Counted from the stretch's first letter, positions 1-9,632 are shown. The stretch is 64,000 nucleotides of DNA from Ww85 sp963745765 (GCA_963745765.1 CAVUYQ010000034.1:59430-123429), one strand, 5' to 3'. Numbers and translations: made by a program. Notes: a model not told the origin generated them from the letters alone.

Positions 1-1
1 G

Positions 2-850
2 CTCGGCAATCTCAGTGATTTCAATCCTGCAACCGACAGTGTTGAACCCGACGCTCTTGAAGAACTTGACCTGTGGGCGCTGTCCCGGTTCGAAGAGATG
101 AAAACGAAGGTCATCTCAGCATATGAAAATTACGAGTTTCATGCCATTTATCATGCTTTTAATTATTTTTGCAGTATGACGATGAGCGCCTTTTACCTCG
201 ATATAATAAAAGACAGGTTATACGTATCAGGGACTGACTCAAGGCTGCGTCGGGCTGCACAGACCGTACTCTATAACATCGTCGATGGGTTATTGCTGCT
301 TATGTCGCCTATCCTCTGCTTTACCGCTTCCGAGGCCTGGGATGCGCTCAAGGGCCGCAGCAAGACGGACGACCTTGCCACCTCCATATTTTTTAACGAG
401 TTCCCTGTGCCGGACAAACATTTCCATCTCGATGATGTTGCAGAACAGCGCTGGAAACAGCTCATCCGTGTCAGGTCCGAAATAACCAGGGCACTTGAGA
501 AGGCACGGGCTGATAAAGTTATCGGCCATCCGTTGGAGGCCGAGGTACTTATCGCAACCGACCGGGCTCTCGGCGAATTTCTCTCCAGTCATTGGCAATT
601 ACTTAAGGAGATTTCGATCGTTTCGGAATTGAGCATGGTTGACGACCAGGAGCTTGGCGGTCATGAACCACTGGAAAGCGAAGAGGTCAGTGGTCTGCGC
701 ATCCTGGTCAAAGCGGCGTCAGGCGAAAAATGTGAGCGTTGCTGGATTCGTTCAACCAGTGTTGGAACACACAGCGATCATCCTGAAATCTGCAGCCGTT
801 GTCATGATGTGGTCAAGACATTGAAGCTGCCGGCAGATACTGAGTTGTGA
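2..850 (+). CDS. ileS: Isoleucyl-tRNA synthetase, C-terminal part (5' end outside window)
   Basis: The reading frame is open from base 2, so the gene begins upstream of the window. The visible part is the anticodon-binding domain (YENYEFHAIYHAFNYF near the start) and the C-terminal zinc-binding motif CERCW...CSRC typical of bacterial IleS, which charges tRNA-Ile with isoleucine in the cytoplasm. The stop codon overlaps the GTG start of lspA by four bases, so the two genes are co-transcribed. The ileS-lspA pair is a common bacterial arrangement. Identification is firm. Confidence 0.96.
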   Translation, partial: LGNLSDFNPATDSVEPDALEELDLWALSRFEEMKTKVISAYENYEFHAIYHAFNYFCSMTMSAFYLDIIKDRLYVSGTDSRLRRAAQTVLYNIVDGLLLLMSPILCFTASEAWDALKGRSKTDDLATSIFFNEFPVPDKHFHLDDVAEQRWKQLIRVRSEITRALEKARADKVIGHPLEAEVLIATDRALGEFLSSHWQLLKEISIVSELSMVDDQELGGHEPLESEEVSGLRILVKAASGEKCERCWIRSTSVGTHSDHPEICSRCHDVVKTLKLPADTEL

Positions 851-1338
851 TTCTCTACGGTTTTCTGCTCACTTTAGTGCTGATAGCTGATCAGCTGAGC
901 AAACACTGGATTGTCACACATTTTTCTCTGTATGAAATGCGCGAGATTCTGCCGGGTTTTTTTAATCTGGTGTACGTGACCAACAAGGGGGCGGCCTTTT
1001 CACTGTTTGCATCCATAGATTCACCCATCAGGCATTATTTTTTTACCTTTGTAAACGGTGCAGCGGTTATCGGGTTGACTATCGCAGCTTTTAAAATGCG
1101 GAGCGGAAACCTTCTCTACCGTCTGTCGTTCGCACTCATAGCCGCCGGTGCCTGTGGCAATCTTGTTGACCGCCTTCGTTATGGAGCGGTAATCGATTTT
1201 CTCGATTTTTTCATTGGTGAATACCACTGGCCTGCCTTCAATGTGGCTGACTCGTCAATCTTTATCGGTGTCGTCCTCCTGTTTATCACGAATATCCTGT
1301 TGGAATCAAAAAAGAAACATTTACGGAGTAGTTCATGA
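847..1338 (+). CDS. lspA: Lipoprotein signal peptidase II
   Basis: A 163-residue inner-membrane aspartyl protease that removes signal peptides from prolipoproteins after diacylglyceryl modification. Four hydrophobic segments are visible. The conserved blocks NLVDRLRYGAVIDFLDF and FNVADSSIFIG hold the two catalytic aspartates. The GTG start at 847 overlaps the ileS stop, and the end overlaps the fabD start as ATGA. Its length is normal for the family. Translational coupling in this operon is inferred from the overlaps. Confidence 0.96.
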   Translation: MILYGFLLTLVLIADQLSKHWIVTHFSLYEMREILPGFFNLVYVTNKGAAFSLFASIDSPIRHYFFTFVNGAAVIGLTIAAFKMRSGNLLYRLSFALIAAGACGNLVDRLRYGAVIDFLDFFIGEYHWPAFNVADSSIFIGVVLLFITNILLESKKKHLRSSS

Positions 1339-2285
1339 AAATAGCAGTGCTGTTTCCCGGGCAGGGATCACAGTTTATCGGAATGGGAAAAGAGTTTATC
1401 GAAACTGAGTCCGCCTGTGCCGAGGTTGCAGCAATAGCTGAGTCGGTGTGCGATTTTCCGCTGCAGAGCCTGGTTCAGCAGGGTCCGATGGAAAAGCTCG
1501 TTCAGGTTGCTGTTCTGATGCCGGCAATTACCATGACGAATCTTGTCTGCCTCAGGGCCCTGGAGACGAGCCTGCCGGCAGAGGCGAAGATCGCCGGTTA
1601 TGCCGGACACAGTCTTGGTGAGTACGCGGCCTTGTGCGGTGCCGGGGTCATCTCCGTTGAGGATACCATCAGGCTTGTTGAAAGGCGGGGATTTTTTATG
1701 CAGCGCGAGGGAAATAAAAATCCGGGCGGTATGAGAGCGATCCTTGGCCTTGACATTGAGACTGTTGAAAGCGTAGTAAACGAATACAGCGGCACAGGCG
1801 TGGTAATGGTTGCCAATTACAATACCAGGGAGCAAATCGTCATCTCGGGCGACAGTACCGGTCTTGATGCGGTGAGCGGACCTCTGCAGGATAAAGGGGG
1901 CAGGGTGATCGCCCTCAACGTCAGTGTCGCAAATCATAGTCCCCTGGTGGCAGATGCGGTGCCTGATTTTTCAGGCTTTATGGAAACGATCGCCTTCAGT
2001 CCTCCGCAGACACCGGTCTATTTTAATGTTTCAGCTGCTGTGGAAAACGATCCGGCTCTCATTAAAAAGATGATGGCCAGGCAGATTGCCTCCCGGGTCC
2101 GCTGGTATGAAATTATCTGCCGGATGCTGGCAGACGGAGTTGACACCTTCATTGAAGTGGGACCCAAAACTGTTTTGAAAGGCATGATGCGTAAGATCGT
2201 GCCGAAAGAAGCCGCCGTGACATCGCTGCAGTTTGATAATCCGGACACGCTTCAGACCTGCCTTGAAAAACTTGGCCTTCGATAA
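1335..2285 (+). CDS. fabD: Malonyl-CoA:ACP transacylase
   Basis: A 316-residue FabD-type acyltransferase that moves malonyl from CoA to acyl carrier protein, supplying malonyl-ACP. It opens with LFPGQGSQFIGMG, has the nucleophile motif GHSLGEYAAL near residue 90, and has the catalytic His in NVSVANHSPL near residue 200. In this context it sits directly before the biotin genes. Malonyl-ACP is also the substrate of BioC, so it may serve the pimelate branch rather than, or as well as, general fatty acid synthesis. Whether another fabD exists in the genome cannot be seen here. Confidence 0.93.
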   Translation: MKIAVLFPGQGSQFIGMGKEFIETESACAEVAAIAESVCDFPLQSLVQQGPMEKLVQVAVLMPAITMTNLVCLRALETSLPAEAKIAGYAGHSLGEYAALCGAGVISVEDTIRLVERRGFFMQREGNKNPGGMRAILGLDIETVESVVNEYSGTGVVMVANYNTREQIVISGDSTGLDAVSGPLQDKGGRVIALNVSVANHSPLVADAVPDFSGFMETIAFSPPQTPVYFNVSAAVENDPALIKKMMARQIASRVRWYEIICRMLADGVDTFIEVGPKTVLKGMMRKIVPKEAAVTSLQFDNPDTLQTCLEKLGLR

Positions 2286-2398
2286 GTTCTTTTTCGTTTA
2301 CTCTTTCCAGGGAAGGAAATTTCCGATTGCGTGCCTATAGTTGATGCTTAAGCAATAGAGATACTGCAGAAAGCACATTCCAGGAGGCATTATTCGTT

Positions 2399-3376
2399 AT
2401 GGCTGAGATTGAATATTATTTTAATAAGGTACTTTCCGGCAGGGATCTCAGTATCGAGGAGGCGCTCGATCTGGCCGGGCATACGGAATCTTCTGTCCTT
2501 TTTGAGGCGGCTGATCGGCTCAGGAAAAAGATCCATGGCAATCATTTTGATCTCTGTTCCATTATCAATGCCAGATCCGGCATGTGTTCGGAAAACTGCC
2601 GGTTCTGCGCCCAGTCCTCGCGATACCAGACGGACGTCAGTACCTACGATATGGTTTCCTATGACGAGGTGAGCCGGCAGGGAAAAGAGAATGAAGATGC
2701 GGGCGTCGCTCGCTTTTCCCTCGTTACAGCCGGCCGTGAGCTGACGTCTGCGGATGTTGAATCGTTTGGCAGGATGTATGAAAAACTCGGGGAAGAGAGC
2801 GACCTCTATTTCTGTGCATCAATGGGTTTTCTGACCAGGGATAAAGCGGAAAAACTGGCTGCCAGCGGGGTGAAGCGCTATCATTGTAATCTGGAGACAT
2901 GCCGCAGCTTTTTCCCGGAGGTTTGCACCACGCACACCTGGGAGCAGAAGGTTGAAACGATCAGGATAGCACGCGAGGCAGGAATGGACATCTGTTCCGG
3001 CGGCATCATCGGTCTGGGCGAAAGTTTCAGGCAGCGACTCGAACTCGCCTTTGAACTGCGGGAGCTTGGGGTCTTTTCTATTCCGATCAACATCCTGACT
3101 CCCATTCCCGGTACACCCTTTGCTGAAAAGAAACCATTGTCCCTGTCCGAGGTTCTAACCTGCATTGCCCTGTTTCGTTTCATCAATCCACATGCAGTTG
3201 TTCGCTTAGCCGGCGGTCGTTCGCAACTCGGTGACGACCAGTACCGCTGCTTTCTGTCAGGAGCAAACGGTGCTATCGTCGGTAATTACCTGACGACATC
3301 CGGCAACAACATCGAGGAAGATCTTGCCATGATCAAATCAATCGGATTTCGTCCGGAACAGCTGAAAAAGGAGTGA
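2399..3376 (+). CDS. bioB: Biotin synthase (radical SAM)
   Basis: A 325-residue radical SAM enzyme that inserts sulfur into dethiobiotin, the last step of biotin synthesis. The radical SAM cluster motif is in SGMCSENCRFCAQSS near residue 65, and ALFRFINPHAVVRLAGGR is typical of the C-terminal part. An AGGAGG-type ribosome site lies about 10 bases before the ATG. The 113-bp gap after fabD is the largest in this operon and could hold a promoter. No canonical BirA operator was recognised there. The end overlaps the bioA start (GTGA). Confidence 0.96.
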   Translation: MAEIEYYFNKVLSGRDLSIEEALDLAGHTESSVLFEAADRLRKKIHGNHFDLCSIINARSGMCSENCRFCAQSSRYQTDVSTYDMVSYDEVSRQGKENEDAGVARFSLVTAGRELTSADVESFGRMYEKLGEESDLYFCASMGFLTRDKAEKLAASGVKRYHCNLETCRSFFPEVCTTHTWEQKVETIRIAREAGMDICSGGIIGLGESFRQRLELAFELRELGVFSIPINILTPIPGTPFAEKKPLSLSEVLTCIALFRFINPHAVVRLAGGRSQLGDDQYRCFLSGANGAIVGNYLTTSGNNIEEDLAMIKSIGFRPEQLKKE

Positions 3377-4686
3377 GCGGTATCGTGTTAGCCGACAGTT
3401 CCGTACAGAGCCTGATCACATTTGACCGGAAGCATCTCTGGCATCCCTATACCTCGATGACCGATCCGTTGCCGGTGTTTCCCGTTTCTTCCGCATCCGG
3501 CGTTCGAATAAGGTTATGTGACGGCCGGGAACTGGTGGATGGGATGGCATCCTGGTGGGCGGCAATTCATGGATACTCCCATCCGCGACTTGTGCAGGTT
3601 CTCAAGGATCAGGCCGGTAGAATGAGTCATGTCATGTTTGGCGGCCTGACTCACGAGCCGGCCGTTGAACTGGGTCGCAGGCTTGTGGCTCTGGCTCCGG
3701 CCGGTCTGGAACGTGTCTTCTTCTGTGATTCCGGCTCGGTTGCGGTGGAAGTCGCGATGAAGATGGCCTTGCAGTATTATCATGCAGCCGGGCGGCGGGA
3801 GAAACAACGCTTTATCACCATCCGCTCAGGTTATCATGGCGATACTTTCCACGCCATGTCGGTCTGTGATCCGGTCACTGGTATGCACCATATCTATTCA
3901 GGCGTGTTGCCTGAATATTATTTTGCCCCGCGTCCCGAATGCACCTTTGCTCAGGATTGGGATGCTGAGGATATCAGCGGACTTCGGGACCTCGTCGAGA
4001 GACATCAACAGGAATTATGCGCGCTTATTCTTGAGCCGGTTGTTCAGGGGGCAGGGGGGATGCGCTTTTACCATCCAGAGTATTTGAAACAGGCCCGACT
4101 GATCTGCGATGAATTTGATATATTGCTCATTGCCGATGAAATTGCCACCGGGTTCGGGCGAAGCGGCAGGATGTTCGCTTGCAACCATGCTGCAATTTCT
4201 CCCGATATCATGTGTGTCGGTAAGGCGCTCACCGCAGGCTTTATGACCCTTGCCGCCGTCCTGGCCAGTGATCGGGTAGGTCGGGGCATCTCATCCGGAG
4301 CGCCCGGGGTCTTTATGCATGGGCCGACATTCATGGCAAATCCACTTGCCTGCCGGGTCGCCGTGGAATCGATAGACATGCTGATCGAAAACGACTGGGA
4401 AAAAATGGTTTTTCGCCTCGAACAGGGGTTAAAAAAAGGCTTGTCCGGCGCCGCTGAATTTGAGCAGGTCAAAGATGTGCGGGTTCTCGGCGGTATCGGT
4501 GTCGTTGAACTCTGCCGGCCGGTTGATATGGTCAGGATACAGCAGCGATTCGTTGAACGAGGCGTCTGGGTTCGGCCCTTCGGCAAGCTGGTCTACCTGA
4601 TGCCTCCGTACATCATTGACGATGAAGACCTTGCTCTTCTTACCGAAGCGGTGGTTGACGTTGTGCATGAAGAGGTCGCAGCCTGA
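3373..4686 (+). CDS. bioA: Adenosylmethionine-8-amino-7-oxononanoate aminotransferase
   Basis: A 437-residue PLP-dependent class III aminotransferase that converts KAPA to DAPA using SAM as amino donor. The N-terminal HLWHPYTSM and WWAAIHGYSHP are BioA signatures. The PLP-binding aspartate lies in LLIADEIATGFGRSG and the Schiff-base lysine in CVGKALTAGFM. The GTG start at 3373 overlaps the bioB stop. The stop and the bioF ATG share one base (TGATG). Length and motifs are normal. Confidence 0.96.
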   Translation: MSGIVLADSSVQSLITFDRKHLWHPYTSMTDPLPVFPVSSASGVRIRLCDGRELVDGMASWWAAIHGYSHPRLVQVLKDQAGRMSHVMFGGLTHEPAVELGRRLVALAPAGLERVFFCDSGSVAVEVAMKMALQYYHAAGRREKQRFITIRSGYHGDTFHAMSVCDPVTGMHHIYSGVLPEYYFAPRPECTFAQDWDAEDISGLRDLVERHQQELCALILEPVVQGAGGMRFYHPEYLKQARLICDEFDILLIADEIATGFGRSGRMFACNHAAISPDIMCVGKALTAGFMTLAAVLASDRVGRGISSGAPGVFMHGPTFMANPLACRVAVESIDMLIENDWEKMVFRLEQGLKKGLSGAAEFEQVKDVRVLGGIGVVELCRPVDMVRIQQRFVERGVWVRPFGKLVYLMPPYIIDDEDLALLTEAVVDVVHEEVAA

Positions 4687-5867
4687 TGCCCGGATTTAAA
4701 GAAACGCTGGTAAATCTTGAGCAGCAGGGCATGCTGCGACGATTTCAGCCGTTGTCAGGCAGGGACCGCTCCCGCATCAATTGCGGCGATAGTTCTCTTT
4801 TGAATCTCAGCTCGAATGATTATCTCGGACTTGCCGCCAATAAAGGTCTGCTCGAAGAATTTTATCAGTTGCGTAAAGGTGATAATGCTATCGATACCTT
4901 CGGGCTGGGCGTTGCCTCATCCCGTCTGCTCACTGGTGACAGCCCGGTTGCTCATGAACTTGAGAGCCGTCTTGCCGAGCTTTACGGGAGTGAAAGCTGC
5001 CTCTTGTTCAACTCAGGCTACCACGCGAATATCGGTATATTTCCAGCTCTCTTCAACAAAAATGATCTGATTATCTCTGATAAACTCAATCATGCTTCAA
5101 TTCATGATGGCCTCCTGCTGTGCCGTGCGGAAAGCAAACGGTTCAGGCATGTCGATTATGACCATTTAACAGCGATTCTCGAGCAATACCGTGACCGTTA
5201 TGAAAAGGTACTCATTATCAGTGAGACGGTTTTCAGCATGGATGGCGATGTAGCCGATGTTGAAAAACTGGTGGCGCTGAAAGACAAATACCGCTGCATG
5301 CTCTATCTTGATGAAGCACATGCGGTCGGTCTTTACGGAGGCCAGGGTCTTGGTATCGCCGAGCGTGAAGGGCTGCTCGATAAAATCGATCTGCTCGTCG
5401 GTACCTTCGGCAAGGCGTGCGGCTCGATCGGTGCTTTCCTGATTTGTTCATCCGACATTCGAGAGTTTCTGGTGAACCACAGCCGATCGCTGATCTTCAC
5501 GACGGCCCTGCCGCCGGTTGTCCTCTCCTGGAACCTCTTTGTCATAAAGCGGATCCCCGGCATGGCTGAACAAAGACTTCACCTGCAGAAGATGTCCGAC
5601 CTGCTGCGCCGGGAACTTGCCGCAAAAGGCCTTCGTACCGGCGGTTCAACCAATATTATTCCGGTCATCATCGGTGCTGCCGCAGATACGGTCTCAGCGG
5701 CGGCGTATCTCAGGAAGCAGGGCTTTCTGGTGCTGCCGGTGCGCCCGCCAACGGTACCGCGGGACAGTTCGAGATTCCGATTCTCACTCACCGCCGATCT
5801 GCGCTGGGAACAGCTTGAAAAGCTGCCGGGACTGGTCTGCCGCGCCCTGCGGGATGGAAGCGGATGA
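4686..5867 (+). CDS. bioF: 8-amino-7-oxononanoate synthase
   Basis: A 393-residue PLP enzyme of the alpha-oxoamine synthase family. It condenses pimeloyl-ACP (or CoA) with alanine to give KAPA. Visible motifs are LSSNDYLGLA, FNSGYHANIG, LYLDEAHAVGLYG and the lysine-bearing GTFGKACGSIGAF. The start is fixed by the TGATG overlap with bioA, and the end overlaps bioG by four bases. The protein appears complete. Confidence 0.96.
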   Translation: MPGFKETLVNLEQQGMLRRFQPLSGRDRSRINCGDSSLLNLSSNDYLGLAANKGLLEEFYQLRKGDNAIDTFGLGVASSRLLTGDSPVAHELESRLAELYGSESCLLFNSGYHANIGIFPALFNKNDLIISDKLNHASIHDGLLLCRAESKRFRHVDYDHLTAILEQYRDRYEKVLIISETVFSMDGDVADVEKLVALKDKYRCMLYLDEAHAVGLYGGQGLGIAEREGLLDKIDLLVGTFGKACGSIGAFLICSSDIREFLVNHSRSLIFTTALPPVVLSWNLFVIKRIPGMAEQRLHLQKMSDLLRRELAAKGLRTGGSTNIIPVIIGAAADTVSAAAYLRKQGFLVLPVRPPTVPRDSSRFRFSLTADLRWEQLEKLPGLVCRALRDGSG

Positions 5868-6544
5868 AAGCAGCCTGGCGCAACGGTGAGCATGCTGACA
5901 GTCTGATCGTGTTTTGCAGCGGCTGGGGGATGGATGAGTCCCCGTTTTCCTTTTTGGAGCCAGGCGGGCATGATGTCTGTATGCTTTATGATTACCGGAA
6001 TATTACCGTACCGTCGGCCCTGAAAGAACGATTATCCGGCTACCGGAGCCGCTATCTCGTCTGTTGGTCAATGGGGGTGTGGGCCGGCCAGGAATTGTTT
6101 TTTTTAAACCAGGATCTGTTTGTTAAGAGAATTGCCCTTAACGGGACCCTGCTGCCCATTAGCGATCACTTCGGCATTCCCCTTTCAATATATGAGAAAA
6201 CCCTTGCTACATTCGATGATAATGGCCGTCAGCGCTTTTATCGCAGGATGTGCCGGGAGCCCGGCGTACTGCAGAAGTTTCTGAAAGTGAAACCACGGCG
6301 GCAGGTCTGCGACCAGAAGGAAGAGCTTATCTGTCTGCGGGATATGGTGGGCAAGACGGGACACAAGGCTTCGATCTATAGCGATATTATTATATCTGAC
6401 AACGATCTTGTCATACCGACAGTAAACCAGAGAGCCCACTGGGGGCAGCACGAATCCGTCGTTTCGATAAGAGGCTGTCATTTCCCTTTTTTCCGCTGGC
6501 GCAGCTGGGATGAACTTTTAGACGTGGTGATGACAAATGACTGA
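5864..6544 (+). CDS. bioG: Pimeloyl-ACP methyl ester esterase BioG (DUF452 family)
   Basis: A 226-residue alpha/beta-hydrolase-like protein resembling BioG. In BioC-dependent pathways BioG replaces BioH and removes the methyl group from pimeloyl-ACP methyl ester. FCSGWGMDESPF near the N terminus and the nucleophile-type motif CWSMGVWAGQ near residue 68 are visible. A C-terminal RGCHFPFFRW could supply the catalytic His. It lies between bioF and bioC with short overlaps on both sides, which supports the assignment. Confidence 0.9.
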   Translation: MKAAWRNGEHADSLIVFCSGWGMDESPFSFLEPGGHDVCMLYDYRNITVPSALKERLSGYRSRYLVCWSMGVWAGQELFFLNQDLFVKRIALNGTLLPISDHFGIPLSIYEKTLATFDDNGRQRFYRRMCREPGVLQKFLKVKPRRQVCDQKEELICLRDMVGKTGHKASIYSDIIISDNDLVIPTVNQRAHWGQHESVVSIRGCHFPFFRWRSWDELLDVVMTND

Positions 6545-7322
6545 GCCGAGCACCGGGCTTGAAAAGAATAAGATTGCCCGCTCATTTCTTCGCGGTAAGT
6601 CAACCTATGATGAAGAGGCCGTCGTGCAGCAGAAGGTAAATGAGAGGCTCCTTGCCCTGTTGCGCCGGCTGGACCGGTTCGACTTCCGCAATATTCTCGA
6701 AATCGGCTGTTGTACCGGGATGTTGACTGAAATGCTCAGCAAGCATTTCAGCCTGGCGCATCTCTTTATCAATGATCTTGTTCCCGAATTTTACGACACG
6801 GTTATCAACCGGCTGGGCGAAGATGCCAGGAAGCATATCCAGCCTTATTTTGGTGATATTGAACAGCGCATAGTACCGACCGGACTTGACCTGATCATTT
6901 CGACTTCAACGCTGCAGTGGCTCACTGACCTGGAAGGATTTTTTGACCGGATTCTCTCTTCTCTGGTTGATAACGGTATTATCGCCTTTTCAATGTTCGG
7001 GCAGGAAACCTTTTCCGAGGTAACGGAGTTGACCGGTGCCGGACTGAACTATCCGTCTTTTGAAATGGTATCGGTTCTTGTCGAAAAGCGGTTTCGCCCG
7101 ATATATAAAGGAGTCGAGCGGGATCAGCTTTTTTTCTCCGAACCCGAGAAGGTGCTGCGACATATACAGGCAACCGGTGTCGGTGGTGTTGGTGGATACA
7201 CCTGGACTCCGCGAAGGATTGAAAAATTTGTCCGGGACTACCGGGTTCGCTTCGAGACAAGCCGGGGAATGCCGCTCAGTTATGTGTCTTATACCTTTAT
7301 TGGTGAGAAGGTTTCTTCATGA
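6537..7322 (+). CDS. bioC: Malonyl-ACP O-methyltransferase
   Basis: A 261-residue class I SAM-dependent methyltransferase. BioC methylates malonyl-ACP so that it can enter fatty acid elongation as a disguised primer for pimelate. The family opening (IARSFLRGKSTYDEEA) is present. The SAM motif ILEIGCCTGMLTEMLS lies near residue 50, and STSTLQWLTDLEGFF is also typical. It overlaps bioG by 8 bases and bioD by 4. With bioG it shows that this strain uses the BioC-BioG route and not BioW or BioI. Confidence 0.94.
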   Translation: MTEPSTGLEKNKIARSFLRGKSTYDEEAVVQQKVNERLLALLRRLDRFDFRNILEIGCCTGMLTEMLSKHFSLAHLFINDLVPEFYDTVINRLGEDARKHIQPYFGDIEQRIVPTGLDLIISTSTLQWLTDLEGFFDRILSSLVDNGIIAFSMFGQETFSEVTELTGAGLNYPSFEMVSVLVEKRFRPIYKGVERDQLFFSEPEKVLRHIQATGVGGVGGYTWTPRRIEKFVRDYRVRFETSRGMPLSYVSYTFIGEKVSS

Positions 7323-8021
7323 CTAAGTCCGATAAAAAAAACATTATCGTGGTATCAGGTATTGATACCGGCATCGGTAAAACCATTGCGACCGGTCTGA
7401 TGGCCCGCTGGTTAAAGGAATCAGGTTCTTCGGTAATAACGATGAAGATGGTTCAGACCGGCTGCTCCCGTATGAGTGAGGATATTCTCGAACACCGGAA
7501 ATTGTCCGGCATGTCACTGCAGGAAGAGGACGCCGTTGGGCTTACCTGTCCCTATATTTTTTCGGTGCCGTGCTCTCCGCATCTCGCCGCCAGGCTTGAC
7601 GGCAGTTATATCAACCCGGATGTTATAACCTCTTCTGCTCGGCAGCTATCTGAAATATATGACTATGTCCTTGTTGAAGGAGTTGGCGGACTTTTTGTGC
7701 CGCTCAATGATCAACTAACCGTAATTGACCTCGTGGCAGCCAACAGCTGGCCGACCATACTGGTGACAGGCCCCCGCCTGGGGTCCATTAACCATACTCT
7801 TGCAGCACTCGATGCGCTGAAGAGCAGAGCGGATGAAATTGCAGGGATTGGTCTACAATCTTGAAGGCAGCAATGCAATGGACCAAAGGATCGTTGCCGA
7901 CTCGCGCCTGGTCTTCAGCAACCACATCGAGAAAATGGATGGAGCCTCCCGGCTCTGCGATATTCCGCCGGTTGCCTGCACTAGATCATATTGTGTTGAT
8001 TTTTCAGTGATTTTTAAATAG
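7319..8021 (+). pseudogene. bioD: Dethiobiotin synthetase, frameshifted by one extra base
   Basis: The 5' part encodes a normal BioD beginning: the P-loop GIDTGIGKT, then KMVQTGC and VEGVGGLFVPL. The frame breaks at 7850-7851 and stops at 7864. The following frame continues the family sequence (VYNLEGSNAMDQR...) to a TAG at 8021. Dropping one G of the GG at 7850-7851 restores a continuous protein of about 233 residues, normal for BioD, which closes the ureido ring of DAPA with CO2 and ATP. Since the rest of the operon is intact, a base over-call is as likely as a true mutation. Confidence 0.88.
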
Positions 8022-8098
8022 GAGCCATTGCAGAATCGCTGTTGACGATGACGTCTGTCGGGATACTGCTATTATTGTCTTAAGAGGGTATACACGGA

Positions 8099-8338
8099 AT
8101 GATGAAACAGATATGTCTGAATTGTAAACGGTATCGTCCGGAAGATGAATGTACCGGACGCTGCCGCCTGGCCCGGGGTAAAGTTGAAGCAAGCGAATAC
8201 CCGGTCATGAAACACGAGGATCATTGCCGCTTCTGGCAGGATGCGGGACAGCAGTATTTCATCCGTGCCGGATGGCTGAAAAACATGAAAAGCAAGGCAA
8301 AGGAAGGTGAGCGACAAGGGCGGCAGGAGAAGAAATAA
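8099..8338 (+). CDS. Small Cys-rich protein of unknown function
   Basis: A 79-residue basic protein with five cysteines in the first half (ICLNCKRY, DECTGRCRL, EDHCRFW), suggesting metal or zinc-ribbon-like binding. The second half is lysine- and arginine-rich. It lies 77 bases after bioD on the same strand and could be the last gene of the operon. An opposite-strand frame of 112 codons covers the same DNA but looks like a shadow. No family was recognised, and the reality of the gene rests on its cysteine pattern and position. Confidence 0.55.
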   Translation: MMKQICLNCKRYRPEDECTGRCRLARGKVEASEYPVMKHEDHCRFWQDAGQQYFIRAGWLKNMKSKAKEGERQGRQEKK

Positions 8339-8354
8339 GAGGAGAGCCGATCTT

Positions 8355-9632
8355 TCATAGCAGCCCGAAAAAGCGGGGTACAACAAGGGACAGCCAGGGA
8401 ACAGCCACAATGATTACCAGGGCGAACAGCATCGCTGCCACCAGCGGAAGCACGGCCCGAAATGTTCTCTCAAGCGGGATATCGGCGAGCTGTGTTGTGA
8501 CATAGAGATTGACGGCAACCGGCGGGGTGAACTGGCCGATGGCAAGGTTAAAGGTCATCACAACGCCGAACCAGACCGGATCCCAGTGAAAGGAAGACAT
8601 GATCGGCAGGAAAATCGGCAGGAAAATATAATAAATCGAAATGGCATCCATCAGCATGCCGCCCACGAAAATCAGGCCATTGATCAGAAACAGAAGTACC
8701 CACTCATTTGAAGAAACTCCCATCAGGTAGCCGGCCAGATCGTCGAGAATCCCGACCGTCGAGCCGGCCCAGGAAAAAAGACCGGCAAAGGCCACAATAA
8801 GCATGACAACCGCCGAGGCTTCACAGGCATCGACGAGAATCCGGTAAATCATTTTAAACGTCAGGCTGCGATAAATCACAAGGCCCAGCAAAAGGCTGTA
8901 GAAAACGGCGACGACGGCAGCTTCGGTCGGGGTGAAAATCCCGCCGTATAACCCTCCGAGTATTATTACCGGGGCGAGCAGGCCCCAGAAAGCCTGTTTG
9001 AATGACTGCCAGAGACTCTCCCTGTTCTTCCGGGGCTGGGCCCCATAGCCTTTTTTTCGGGCAATCAGGTAGGCAGGTATAACAATCGCCAGTCCGGCAA
9101 TGAGGCCGGGAATAGCACCGGCCGCAAATAAGGCAGGTATCGAGGTATTGGTGATGGCCCCATAAATGATGAGAGCTATACTGGGGGGAACTATTATCGC
9201 TGTCGAGCCGGCCGCGGCAATAAGCGAGGCACTATAGGATTTGCTATAACCCTGGGCATACATGGCAGGAATGAGAATAGCGCCGATGGCAGCCGCGTCG
9301 GCAGGTCCTGACCCTGAGACCCCGCCAAAAAAGACACAGACGGCAACTGCAACAATGACGAGGCCTCCCGCACGATGTCCGACGAGCAGGTTGGCAAATC
9401 GAATGATCCTCTCTGATATGCCGCAACGTTCGAGAACAAAACCGGCAAGAATGAAGAGCGGTATGGCAAGGAGCGGGAACTTGGCGATTCCGGCGAAAAA
9501 ATTTGGCGCGATTACCGGTGTACCCAGATCGGCAAAATGTATGACCAGAAAGGACGGGACACCGATAGCGATGGCAATCGGCGTGCCCAGCAGTAGCAGG
9601 ATAAAAAAAACGATAAACAGCAGGGCTCCCAT
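8355..9632 (-). CDS. dctM: TRAP transporter large permease (DctM/SiaM type)
   Basis: A large membrane protein with about 12 hydrophobic segments. It is the channel subunit of a tripartite ATP-independent periplasmic transporter, which imports organic acids using a sodium or proton gradient. MGALLFIVFFILLLLGTP is the typical N terminus, and GGVSGSGPADAAAIG is a family signature. The start at 9632 is preferred over a longer frame because its ATG overlaps the dctQ stop as TAATG. It forms a unit with dctQ and dctP. Confidence 0.94.
   Translation of the reverse strand: MGALLFIVFFILLLLGTPIAIAIGVPSFLVIHFADLGTPVIAPNFFAGIAKFPLLAIPLFILAGFVLERCGISERIIRFANLLVGHRAGGLVIVAVAVCVFFGGVSGSGPADAAAIGAILIPAMYAQGYSKSYSASLIAAAGSTAIIVPPSIALIIYGAITNTSIPALFAAGAIPGLIAGLAIVIPAYLIARKKGYGAQPRKNRESLWQSFKQAFWGLLAPVIILGGLYGGIFTPTEAAVVAVFYSLLLGLVIYRSLTFKMIYRILVDACEASAVVMLIVAFAGLFSWAGSTVGILDDLAGYLMGVSSNEWVLLFLINGLIFVGGMLMDAISIYYIFLPIFLPIMSSFHWDPVWFGVVMTFNLAIGQFTPPVAVNLYVTTQLADIPLERTFRAVLPLVAAMLFALVIIVAVPWLSLVVPRFFGLL

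Noticed and set aside
2286..2398. BirA operator or riboswitch before bioB
   Set aside because: No paired TTGTAAACC-like half sites and no conserved riboswitch fold were seen in the 113-bp gap.
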